The translations under genes and the position numbers were made by a program. DNA of 64,000 nucleotides, taken from the NCBI GenBank assembly GCA_015061625.1, contig SUWG01000001.1:174220-238219 (forward strand), read 5' to 3'. This document shows, in pieces, positions 16,392 to 23,197 of the stretch. Every line of letters starts with the position of its first letter. Within the stretch, counting starts at the first letter, position 1. A model generated the notes under the pieces. The model searched no databases, was not told the origin of the DNA, and saw only the letters and a list, made by a program, of their open reading frames with translations. The stretch is from Lentisphaerota bacterium (GTDB taxonomy: Bacteria; Verrucomicrobiota; Lentisphaeria; Victivallales; Victivallaceae).

Positions 16392-17414
16392 TTAATTTTC
16401 GTGGATCAATGTCACGGTGAAGTATATTCTTTCCGGCGGCACCGGCAGACGGCTGAAAGTACGCAGCATCTCTTCCACAGAACGGTTGACCGCCGCATTG
16501 GGACTGCGCCGGATGATCCTGCCGGTAAAATTGCCTCTGGTGTCGATCTCCACAGAAATCTGCACGGCAGTTTCACGGGTGATGAAAACTCCGGCAGGCG
16601 GCTGCCAGCGGTTTTGAATGATCGGAATGACCTGCCGGATATAAGCATTGCGCCTTGCCTCCATATCACGCGTGGCTCCACCGGCGGGAGTACGGCTGTC
16701 AACTTCACCTCTGGCCTGCCCGGCATCACGGTTGCCGGTGCGGGTATTCTGATTGGTATTGGTGCCGCCGCCGTAACGCTTGTTGGGGTCGAAATTTCCG
16801 GCATTGGGGTCGGTGTGGACACTTTCCCTTTCCCGGCGTTGACGCTCCTGCTCCTGACGGCGGCGTTGCTCGGCGGCACGCTGTTGACGTTGACGCTCCT
16901 GCTCCTGACGGCGGCGTTGTTCAGCCTGTTGACGCTGCCGCTGTTGCTCCTGTTGTCTGCGCTGTTCGGCTTCACGCTGTTGGCGTTGTCGCTCCTGCTC
17001 CTGACGGCGGCGTTGTTCAGCCTGCTGACGCTGCCGCTGCTGCTCCTGTTGTCTGCGCTGTTCGGCTTCACGCTGCTGCCGCTGCTGTTCCTGTTGTCTG
17101 CGCTGTTCGGCTTCGCGCTGCTGACGTTGACGCTCCTGCTCCTGACGGCGTTGTTCGGCAGTGTTATCCGGAGCGGGCGGTTCCGGCGGGGGGGCGGGCG
17201 GCGGAGTTTCACCGGCAGTGCCGGTCACCGGACGTCTTTCCGGCGGCCCGATCTCCGGAGCATGGGAGGGGTCAAGACCGCCAAGTTCCACTTTGAATAC
17301 GATCTCCCGCTGTTTTTCCTCATCATGCATCAGCCAATACCAGCCCACGGGCCCGAATATCGCAAGGATATGGACCAGTAAGATGATAATGAAAATCGAG
17401 GAACGGCGCACCAT
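16392..17414 (-). CDS. TonB/TolA-like energy-transducing protein
   Basis: 340 residues. A single N-terminal membrane anchor (SIFIIILLVHILAIFGPVGW) and a proline-rich segment (TPPPAPPPEPPAP) lead to a long Q/R/E-rich helix of about 115 residues built from near-repeats of EQERQRQQREAEQRRQQ. A Gly/Asn-rich linker and a C-terminal TonB/TolA-type domain of ~85 residues follow (YIRQVIPIIQNRWQPPAG ... PVPPERIYFTVTLI). With the TolR/ExbD- and TolQ/ExbB-like genes immediately upstream it forms a complete proton-driven complex linking inner and outer membranes. The helix-rich middle resembles TolA, the C-terminus TonB; no TolB or Pal gene follows, so TonB- versus Tol-function is open. Confidence 0.83.
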   Translation of the reverse strand: MVRRSSIFIIILLVHILAIFGPVGWYWLMHDEEKQREIVFKVELGGLDPSHAPEIGPPERRPVTGTAGETPPPAPPPEPPAPDNTAEQRRQEQERQRQQREAEQRRQQEQQRQQREAEQRRQQEQQRQRQQAEQRRRQEQERQRQQREAEQRRQQEQQRQRQQAEQRRRQEQERQRQQRAAEQRRRQEQERQRRERESVHTDPNAGNFDPNKRYGGGTNTNQNTRTGNRDAGQARGEVDSRTPAGGATRDMEARRNAYIRQVIPIIQNRWQPPAGVFITRETAVQISVEIDTRGNFTGRIIRRSPNAAVNRSVEEMLRTFSRLPVPPERIYFTVTLIHEN

Positions 17415-17417
17415 GAC

Positions 17418-17828
17418 TTAATTGCCCTCCGCCTGGGTGACCAGTGAAGCATTCCGGAAACCGCAACTGCGCGCCAGACGGAGCAGCTCCAATACTCCGC
17501 CATATTCCTGTTCGTTGTCGCCGCGCACCAGCAGATCGGGCTGGGGATTTTGCGCCGACAATTCCCGGAGCCTTGCGGCGAGATCTTCTGCGCTGATTTC
17601 CTGACGGTCGAGGAAATATTTGCCCTCTTTATCCACTTCGACGGTGATGAAATTTTCTTCCGGCAAAGCCTCGCCATCCATTTCCGGCGGCGAAACATTG
17701 GTGCCGTATTCCATCAGCGGCATGGTGATCATAAAGGCGATCAGCAACAGAAATGTCAGGTCGAGCAGCGGCGTGATGTTGATCTGGTCGATCGCCGCCA
17801 TCGGGGTACGGTTTCTTCTGCGGCGCAT
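17418..17828 (-). CDS. ExbD/TolR-type biopolymer transport protein
   Basis: 136 residues. A cytoplasmic start MRRRRNRTPMAAIDQINITP with the conserved 'INITPLLDLTFLLLIAFMIT' helix carries the membrane Asp (residue ~22) required for proton flow in ExbD/TolR. A periplasmic domain follows (ITVEVDKEGKYFLDRQEISA ... GFRNASLVTQAEG). It acts with the TolQ/ExbB homologue encoded 3 nt upstream and the TonB/TolA-like protein 3 nt downstream. Confidence 0.92.
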   Translation of the reverse strand: MRRRRNRTPMAAIDQINITPLLDLTFLLLIAFMITMPLMEYGTNVSPPEMDGEALPEENFITVEVDKEGKYFLDRQEISAEDLAARLRELSAQNPQPDLLVRGDNEQEYGGVLELLRLARSCGFRNASLVTQAEGN

Positions 17829-17831
17829 GAT

Positions 17832-18596
17832 TCAGAGATCCTTTCCGGCATCGTCTTTGGAAGCAAATTTCAACTGGGAAAGTTTCACACAGACCATGAA
17901 TTCCTCGGCGAAGTTATCCATCGTCACGGTCAGATGGCGGATAGTTCCGGTGAGCAAATTGTAGCCGACCAGCGACGGGATCGCCACGACCAGACCGGCC
18001 ACGGTGGTAAGCAATGCACCGGCCACCCCCGGAGCCAGAGCGGTGAAGTCACTTTTACCGGCCGCCGCAATACCGCAAAATGCCATCATCACCCCCCAGA
18101 CCGTACCGAAAAGTCCGCAGAAAGGACTCAAACTGACCAAAGTGGCCAATACACCGATACGGGTTTCCAACTCTTTCAACTGGGAAGAAATTTCTCTTTC
18201 CAATACCGCTTCGACCGCATTGTACTGCGCTTCAGAAAGTTTGCAGGGCGCAGGAACCCCTTTGGCATTGGTACCGTTGGCAGAGTAAAAGTCGAGCAGT
18301 TTTTCCACTCCGGCCCGGTAGATGGCGGCGGCGGGACCGGGATTCATTTCCGCTTCCCGGAGCAAAGCGGAAGTGAGCATATTATCTTCGCCGTAGTGCT
18401 GAAACAGCGAAACAAAGCGCGCGGCCAGCCGTTTGGCACGATAGAGCGACCACGCCTTATCCAGCATCACGGTCCAGGTGAGAATACTGCCGATAAGCAG
18501 CAATACGACGATCGCTTTGCCGACCGAGTCACTGTTTTCATAGGCGTAATAAACTCCGGGGGTGTTGGCAACGGATGCAAAGAAAAAAGCGGTCAT
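17832..18596 (-). CDS. MotA/TolQ/ExbB-type proton channel protein
   Basis: 254 residues with three hydrophobic segments. The family core is GVLATLVSLSPFCGLFGTVWGVMMAF and VAGALLTTVAGLVVAIPSLVGYNLL near residues 155-225, the hallmark of the ExbB/TolQ channel. An N-terminal membrane segment (AIVVLLLIGSILTWTVMLDKAW) is normal for the family. It forms the inner-membrane channel that energises TonB/TolA. First gene of the three-gene operon; divergent from the ROK gene across a region holding a perfect 10-2-10 palindrome. Confidence 0.93.
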   Translation of the reverse strand: MTAFFFASVANTPGVYYAYENSDSVGKAIVVLLLIGSILTWTVMLDKAWSLYRAKRLAARFVSLFQHYGEDNMLTSALLREAEMNPGPAAAIYRAGVEKLLDFYSANGTNAKGVPAPCKLSEAQYNAVEAVLEREISSQLKELETRIGVLATLVSLSPFCGLFGTVWGVMMAFCGIAAAGKSDFTALAPGVAGALLTTVAGLVVAIPSLVGYNLLTGTIRHLTVTMDNFAEEFMVCVKLSQLKFASKDDAGKDL

Positions 18597-18649
18597 TATG
18601 GTCTCCAGGATAAAATTTTGTTAAAAAAATAGGATTCTGCCCTTTATAA

Positions 18650-18671
18650 AATATAATACAGGTATTATATT
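18650..18671. promoter_or_regulatory. 22-bp palindrome between tolQ-like and ROK genes
   Basis: AATATAATAC-AG-GTATTATATT, two perfect 10-bp arms with a 2-bp centre. It overlaps the -10 of the tolQ-like promoter, so it looks like an operator for a dimeric repressor. The regulator is not identified; a Fur-family protein is encoded at 47.5 kb but the sequence is not a canonical Fur box. Confidence 0.6.
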
Positions 18672-18693
18672 CTACAAGGAGATATTCTCACAA
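18664..18693 (-). promoter_or_regulatory. Promoter of the TolQ-TolR-TonB-like operon
   Basis: On the minus strand TTGTGA (18693-18688), 18 bp, TATAAT (18669-18664). The -10 lies inside the 22-bp palindrome. Confidence 0.55.
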
Positions 18694-18718
18694 AAAATGA
18701 AAAAAAGGAAAATTTATC

Positions 18719-19702
18719 ATGGCTCTTTTATTGGGATTCGATATCGGCGGCACCAAAATCGGCATCGGGCTGGGCGATCAGACCGGTAAACTTTACGGCA
18801 CCTGCCGCCGCGACAACCGCAACACCGACCCGGCAGAGGTGCTGCCGTGGATGGTTTCTGAAGCCCAAAGGCTGGTCAGCGAAGCGGGGTTGACCATGGA
18901 TAAGGTCGATGCATTCGGCATTTCCGCCCCGTTCCCGGCGGATGCCGCCAGAGGTATCATGACCAAACCGACCAACAACCCCTTGTGGCGGGATGTGCCG
19001 ATCCTCGATTACCTCAAAGAGAATCTGGGCATCCCCGGCTGTTTTGAGAATGATGCCAACTGCGGAGCATTGGCAGAGTGGTTTTTCGGTGCGGGCAGAG
19101 GATGCAAGGACTTCATCTATCTGACCATGAGCAGCGGCATCGGCGGCGGGATCATTGCCGCCGGGCGTCTGGTGCGCGGCGGCAAGGCTTTGAGTGCCGG
19201 TGAATTGGGCCATATCTGCATCCAGCTGGATGGCCGGGAGTGTTCCTGCGGCATCAAGGGATGCTATGAAGCTTATTGCGGCGGCGTGGCACTGGCTAAA
19301 AGAATGCGTGAGGAGATCGCCGGACACCCGGATTCACTGCTCAATGAATTATCCGGCAACGATCCGGCCAAACTGGATATGCATCTGCTGGAAAAAGCGT
19401 ACCGGGCCAATGATGCCTATGCGGTATCTCTCTGGCAGGAAATGAGTTTGCGCAGTGCGCAGGCATTCGGCCTCTACATCAATGCATTCAATCCGGAAAA
19501 ACTCGTTCTCGGCACTCTGGCGTGGGCGATCGGCGACATTTACATCGACCCGATCCTGGAGCATCTGGATAAATTCTGCTGGGAAGAACCCCGGAAAAAC
19601 TGTCAGATCGTCTGCAGTGAACTCAAACGGGAGATCGGCAGTTACGCCGGTATCGCCGCCGCCATGAACTACCTCAAGGAAAACGGCAAACTGGAAATTT
19701 GA
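18719..19702 (+). CDS. ROK-family sugar kinase (glucokinase-like)
   Basis: 327 residues. ATP-binding LLGFDIGGTKIGIGLGD at the N-terminus, the catalytic Asp in FENDANCGALAEW near residue 115, MSSGIGGGIIAAGRL, and the ROK zinc site GHICIQLDGRECSCGIKGCYEAY (one His and three Cys). These enzymes phosphorylate glucose, N-acetylmannosamine or related hexoses. No N-terminal HTH is present, so this is a kinase rather than a ROK repressor. The substrate cannot be assigned. The next gene starts a few bases after the stop. Confidence 0.9.
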   Translation: MALLLGFDIGGTKIGIGLGDQTGKLYGTCRRDNRNTDPAEVLPWMVSEAQRLVSEAGLTMDKVDAFGISAPFPADAARGIMTKPTNNPLWRDVPILDYLKENLGIPGCFENDANCGALAEWFFGAGRGCKDFIYLTMSSGIGGGIIAAGRLVRGGKALSAGELGHICIQLDGRECSCGIKGCYEAYCGGVALAKRMREEIAGHPDSLLNELSGNDPAKLDMHLLEKAYRANDAYAVSLWQEMSLRSAQAFGLYINAFNPEKLVLGTLAWAIGDIYIDPILEHLDKFCWEEPRKNCQIVCSELKREIGSYAGIAAAMNYLKENGKLEI

Positions 19703-19707
19703 ACATT

Positions 19708-20670
19708 ATGAAAATCGTCATTATCGGCGGCGGACCGGCAGCGGTGGAAAGTGCCGTATCCGCCAGAAAAAATGCTCCGGAAGCGGTGGTGGATATTTAC
19801 AGTGCGGAAAATACTCTGCCCTACCGCCGCCCGGCCCTTTCCGGTTTGCTGGCCAAAGACAGAAAGATCGATGCCAAAACCTTTTACATCAAAAGTGCCG
19901 ACTTCTTTGCGGCGGAAAAGATCGGCTTTCACCCCGGATATACGGCAAAAAGTATTCAGGGAAAAAATATCGTCTTTGCCTCCGGAGAAAAAGTGCCGTT
20001 TGACAAACTTATTTTCGCCAATGGCGGCAATGCGGTGCGTCCGGGTATTCCGGGGGCGGAAAACGGCTTCACTCTGCGCAACTTATCCGATATGGAAATG
20101 ATCGTTGCCCGGCTGGATGCCGGAGTAAAAAATGCGGTCATCATCGGCGGCGGAGTGCTGGGGCTGGAAATTGCCGACAGTCTGCTTACCAGAGAGATAA
20201 ATACTGTGGTGCTGGAAGCGGCAAATCAACTTTTCCCCGGCAGATTATCCGCAAGTGATGCCGCCGCTCTGCTCGCCAGAGTCAATGCCTTGAAAAATTT
20301 GCAGGTGTTTTGCGGCAAATGTGCTGCGAAAATCACCGATAACGGCGTGACACTGACCGACGGCACGGAATTCCCGGCGGATATCGTCATTCTTGCCACC
20401 GGAAGCCGGCCGGATACGGCTCTGGCGCAAAGTGCCGCAGTAGAGTGCAACCGGGGCGTGATCGTCAATGAATTCATGCAGAGCAGTAATGCGGATATTT
20501 TTGCCTGCGGTGATACAGCGGAAGCCAATGGAAAATGTTTCAATTTGTATATGGATGCCATGGCCAGCGGCAAGACGGCGGGAGCCAATGCCGCCGGGGT
20601 GCAGACCGTATTTGCCGCCAAACCGTCACCGGTGCGGTTGATGGCGTTGGGTGAAAAACTGGTGATGTGA
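19708..20670 (+). CDS. FAD/NAD(P)-dependent oxidoreductase
   Basis: About 320 residues. FAD-binding dinucleotide fold KIVIIGGGPAAVESAVSAR at the N-terminus, second Rossmann motif AVIIGGGVLGLEIADSL near residue 145, ILATGSRPDTALA and the C-terminal FAD motif ADIFACGDTAEANG. This is the pyridine nucleotide-disulphide oxidoreductase class II shape, as in rubredoxin, nitrite or ferredoxin reductases. It lacks the C-terminal dimer domain (usual length ~380-400), so it is a short form. A rubrerythrin with a rubredoxin domain is encoded at 47 kb and could be a partner, but this is speculation. The ATG at 19708 is preferred over the upstream in-frame TTG. Ends directly against the convergent lipoprotein gene. 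Confidence 0.82.
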   Translation: MKIVIIGGGPAAVESAVSARKNAPEAVVDIYSAENTLPYRRPALSGLLAKDRKIDAKTFYIKSADFFAAEKIGFHPGYTAKSIQGKNIVFASGEKVPFDKLIFANGGNAVRPGIPGAENGFTLRNLSDMEMIVARLDAGVKNAVIIGGGVLGLEIADSLLTREINTVVLEAANQLFPGRLSASDAAALLARVNALKNLQVFCGKCAAKITDNGVTLTDGTEFPADIVILATGSRPDTALAQSAAVECNRGVIVNEFMQSSNADIFACGDTAEANGKCFNLYMDAMASGKTAGANAAGVQTVFAAKPSPVRLMALGEKLVM

Positions 20671-21192
20671 TCACCGGGCGTTGGATAACAATTTGTTTTT
20701 CAAAGTCTGATCGGCGATATCCCGAACCAGTATTTCTGTGATCTGCCGCATACTTTTGCCGGATAAACCGGGAATCGTGACCGTGGTAACGTGTCCGTCA
20801 GCCATCATCACCGGCAGCCGGTCGCCGGTGCAGAATTCCGGTTTGACGAATACCACCGGCACATCGGCCGCATTGCCCGGCATTCTGCCGATATTGCCGA
20901 TGTAGACAAAGGATGAAAAATCCATTCCGGCACAGTATGGTGCGATATCAGCGAGCGTAGCAGGCATATTGTCATTATGGTCAAGAATATACATTGCTAT
21001 ACCGGTGCCGATCTGTTTGAGTTCCATCTCATAATTGACCTGACTGGCCTGATTGCGGGCCTGAACCGCCGGAACTGCCGGAGAATTTTCTGCCGGGGCG
21101 GCTCCGGCTTTCTCCTCATCTTTGCCGCATCCGGTCAATAAAGCAGCACTGAAAATCATCGCACACCAAAGGGAACCGTTTTTTTTCATCAT
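20671..21192 (-). CDS. Small lipoprotein with pseudopilin-like H-x-DG C-terminus
   Basis: 173 residues with signal peptide and lipobox LLTGCG, then a low-complexity Ala/Pro/Glu linker. The body has 'IGTGIAMYILDHNDNMPATL' and PVMMADGHVTTV. The 'Y..DN...P' plus 'DGH' pattern resembles the C-terminal module of the DUF1559/H-X9-DG prepilin-like proteins common in Planctomycetes and Lentisphaerae, but here it is attached to a lipoprotein signal rather than a prepilin helix. Function unknown. It has its own promoter and faces the oxidoreductase gene; the stops are adjacent. Confidence 0.7.
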   Translation of the reverse strand: MMKKNGSLWCAMIFSAALLTGCGKDEEKAGAAPAENSPAVPAVQARNQASQVNYEMELKQIGTGIAMYILDHNDNMPATLADIAPYCAGMDFSSFVYIGNIGRMPGNAADVPVVFVKPEFCTGDRLPVMMADGHVTTVTIPGLSGKSMRQITEILVRDIADQTLKNKLLSNAR

Positions 21193-21226
21193 GACACCTC
21201 CTTATCGGTTATCAGCCTTCTGCCGG

Positions 21227-21255
21227 AATATACTCCGGCGGCAGATAAAATGCAA
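21227..21255 (-). promoter_or_regulatory. Promoter of the small lipoprotein gene
   Basis: On the minus strand TTGCAT (21255-21250), 17 bp, TATATT (21232-21227), about 35 bp from the ATG at 21192; AAGGAGG precedes that ATG. Confidence 0.7.
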
Positions 21256-21296
21256 TATCTTCCCCAAAAAATTTCCGGAAAAATTTTCCCCGGCAG

Positions 21297-21325
21297 TTGA
21301 TTTTATCACCGGAATGATGTATTTT
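21297..21325 (+). promoter_or_regulatory. Promoter of the APH-like kinase / HAD pair
   Basis: TTGATT, 17 bp, TATTTT, ending 26 bp before the ATG at 21352; CAAGGAG precedes the ATG. Confidence 0.55.
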
Positions 21326-21351
21326 GTCTGCTGACCCAAGGAGTTATTTTT

Positions 21352-22332
21352 ATGGAATATATCGGACATTTACCATCATGCGATCCGCTTTACGACTTTC
21401 TCAAATATGATATCATGCCGCAAGTCGGCTGTTCCGGCGCAGAGGGCTTCCGGGTCTTTGCCAGCAAATCCTCTCACGCCGTTTACATCTATGAAGACCG
21501 CGCCAGCAATGTCAAAGTGGTCGGCAAATTTTTCGCCGCCGGTGAACCGGATCGGGAACGTGCCAAACGTAAAATGTACCGGGAATTTCACAATATCAAT
21601 GAATTCCGCACTCTGACCGGAGAATCCCACTACGTTGCCAGAGCCTTGGGCTGCAATGAAAATCTCGACTGTCTGCTGGTGGTCGAATATTGTTACGGCG
21701 AAGCCCTCGATTCGATCATCCGCCGGGCGATCACGGAAAAAAATGATGCTCTGCTCTTTGACAAACTTAAAGCTCTGGCCAACTTCCTTGCCACGGTACA
21801 CAACCGTTCCGCCCGGCCGGTGATGGTGGATTTTCACCGGATATGCAACTATGCGGAAAATATCATCCGCCAGTTATCCGGCATCCTTCACCCCGGAGAA
21901 GCGGAATATTTTTACCATCGGATCACCCGTTACCGCCACGATCCGTTGATGTATCAGGATCAGGAAGTGACCACCCACGGTGATGCGACACCGGCCAACT
22001 TCTTTTTCGGTGACGGAATGTATGTGATAACCTTTGATCTGGAGCGTATGCAGCGCAGTGACCGGCTCTTTGATACCGGCCGCATCGCCGGAGAATTGCA
22101 GCACTTCTTTTTACAGCATACCGGCAACAAATATGCCGCCGAACCATTCATCGGCCACTTCCTCTGGGAATACTGCACCCACTTCCCGGATCGTGACCGG
22201 GCCTTTGCCAGCATCACCGCCAGAGTGCCGTTTTATATGGCTATGACCCTGCTGCGGATCGCCAGAAACAACTATTTCGACCGCTCTTACCGCAGAAAAT
22301 TGATCGACGAGGCCAAATTGACTTTGGCATGA
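21352..22332 (+). CDS. APH/choline-kinase-fold phosphotransferase
   Basis: 326 residues. The kinase catalytic loop is TTHGDATPANFFF (H-G-D-x4-N, near residue 205), followed by YVITFDLERM, which supplies the Mg-binding Asp. An N-lobe with VKVVGKFFAAGE may provide the nucleotide-binding Lys, and LLVVEYCYGEALD is the hinge. The fold is that of aminoglycoside, homoserine or choline kinases. No resistance role should be assumed: it is chromosomal and paired with a HAD protein whose start lies 18 nt beyond its stop. Substrate unknown. Confidence 0.78.
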   Translation: MEYIGHLPSCDPLYDFLKYDIMPQVGCSGAEGFRVFASKSSHAVYIYEDRASNVKVVGKFFAAGEPDRERAKRKMYREFHNINEFRTLTGESHYVARALGCNENLDCLLVVEYCYGEALDSIIRRAITEKNDALLFDKLKALANFLATVHNRSARPVMVDFHRICNYAENIIRQLSGILHPGEAEYFYHRITRYRHDPLMYQDQEVTTHGDATPANFFFGDGMYVITFDLERMQRSDRLFDTGRIAGELQHFFLQHTGNKYAAEPFIGHFLWEYCTHFPDRDRAFASITARVPFYMAMTLLRIARNNYFDRSYRRKLIDEAKLTLA

Positions 22333-22349
22333 TACAGGAGATTTTCACG

Positions 22350-23063
22350 ATGATTAAAGCCATTATTTTCGACATCAACGGCACTGTGACCGATATTTAT
22401 ACCAGCGAAAGTGACGACCACATCTGGCGCACGACCGCCAATTTTCTGGATTATCACGGCATAAAAATCGCCCCGGAAAAGTTGAAGCAGGAATATTTTT
22501 TCCGCCTCAAAAGGCAGAAAGAGGAACGCAATGAACCATTCCCGGAATTTGATGTGGTCGCCCTTTTCGCCTCGATCATTGCCGATCACTCCGGCGGGGA
22601 AGATCCGGAATTATCCCGCAATACGGCGTTGCTTTTCCGGGCGGCGGGCAGATACAAACTGCAACTTTACGACGGGGTGAAAGAGGTGCTGGATATGTTG
22701 CAGAAAAAATACCTGCTCGCGGCAGTTTCCGACGGGCAGAAGATCTGGGCACTGCCGGAAATCGAATCCGTCGGCCTGGGCGGATTTTTCCGGGAAGTAA
22801 TCATTTCCAGCGATCACGGTTTCCGCAAACCTGACCGGCGGATGTTCGATATGGCGTTGAAAAAGCTGCAGATCAGACCGGATGAAGCGATCTATGTGGG
22901 CAACGATATGTTCCACGATATTTACGGAGCGAAGCAGGCCGGTATGAAAAGTGTATTTTTCCGTTCCAATCAGGGGAATCAGGAATTCTGCGGTGCCGAA
23001 GCGGATTACATCATTTACAACTTCCGCGAATTGCCCGATGCGGTAAAGTTTCTGGAAAAATAA
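22350..23063 (+). CDS. HAD-superfamily hydrolase with atypical DxN motif
   Basis: 237 residues. Motif I is IIFDINGTVTD, where the usual second Asp of DxD is Asn; motif II is LLAAVSDGQ; motif III HGFRKPDRRMF holds the conserved Lys; motif IV is AIYVGNDMFHDIYGAKQAG. The cap inserts after motif I, as in subclass I HADs (beta-phosphoglucomutase/phosphatase-like). Replacement of the general acid/base Asp suggests altered chemistry, since related dehalogenases and phosphonatases also deviate at that position. The ATG at 22350 is chosen because GGAG lies 9 nt upstream. Probably translated with the kinase-like gene. Confidence 0.82.
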   Translation: MIKAIIFDINGTVTDIYTSESDDHIWRTTANFLDYHGIKIAPEKLKQEYFFRLKRQKEERNEPFPEFDVVALFASIIADHSGGEDPELSRNTALLFRAAGRYKLQLYDGVKEVLDMLQKKYLLAAVSDGQKIWALPEIESVGLGGFFREVIISSDHGFRKPDRRMFDMALKKLQIRPDEAIYVGNDMFHDIYGAKQAGMKSVFFRSNQGNQEFCGAEADYIIYNFRELPDAVKFLEK

Positions 23064-23126
23064 CTCCGGCAGCCGGATAAATGTGGTAATTTCCGGCACA
23101 TTATCCGCAAATAAAAGCGGCAATCA

Positions 23127-23155
23127 TTGCAAAAAACTCCTTTACGGGTTATATT
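23127..23155 (+). promoter_or_regulatory. Promoter of the rhamnosidase gene
   Basis: TTGCAA, 17 bp, TATATT, 43 bp before the ATG at 23198; AAAGGA lies before the start codon. Confidence 0.72.
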
Positions 23156-23197
23156 TTACCGTTGGATGCACAAAAATCAACGTAAAGGATACATCTT

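Noticed and set aside
15960-16420. Short open frames within the 190-bp array, also at 31.3-31.4 and 46.8-47.0 kb
   Set aside because: They read through the inverted-repeat element; the same peptide pattern appears wherever the element does, on either side of genes, so it is the DNA repeat that is conserved, not a protein.
21352-22332. Aminoglycoside resistance gene
   Set aside because: The kinase fold is shared by many metabolic kinases; no mobile context or resistance-specific sequence is evident.
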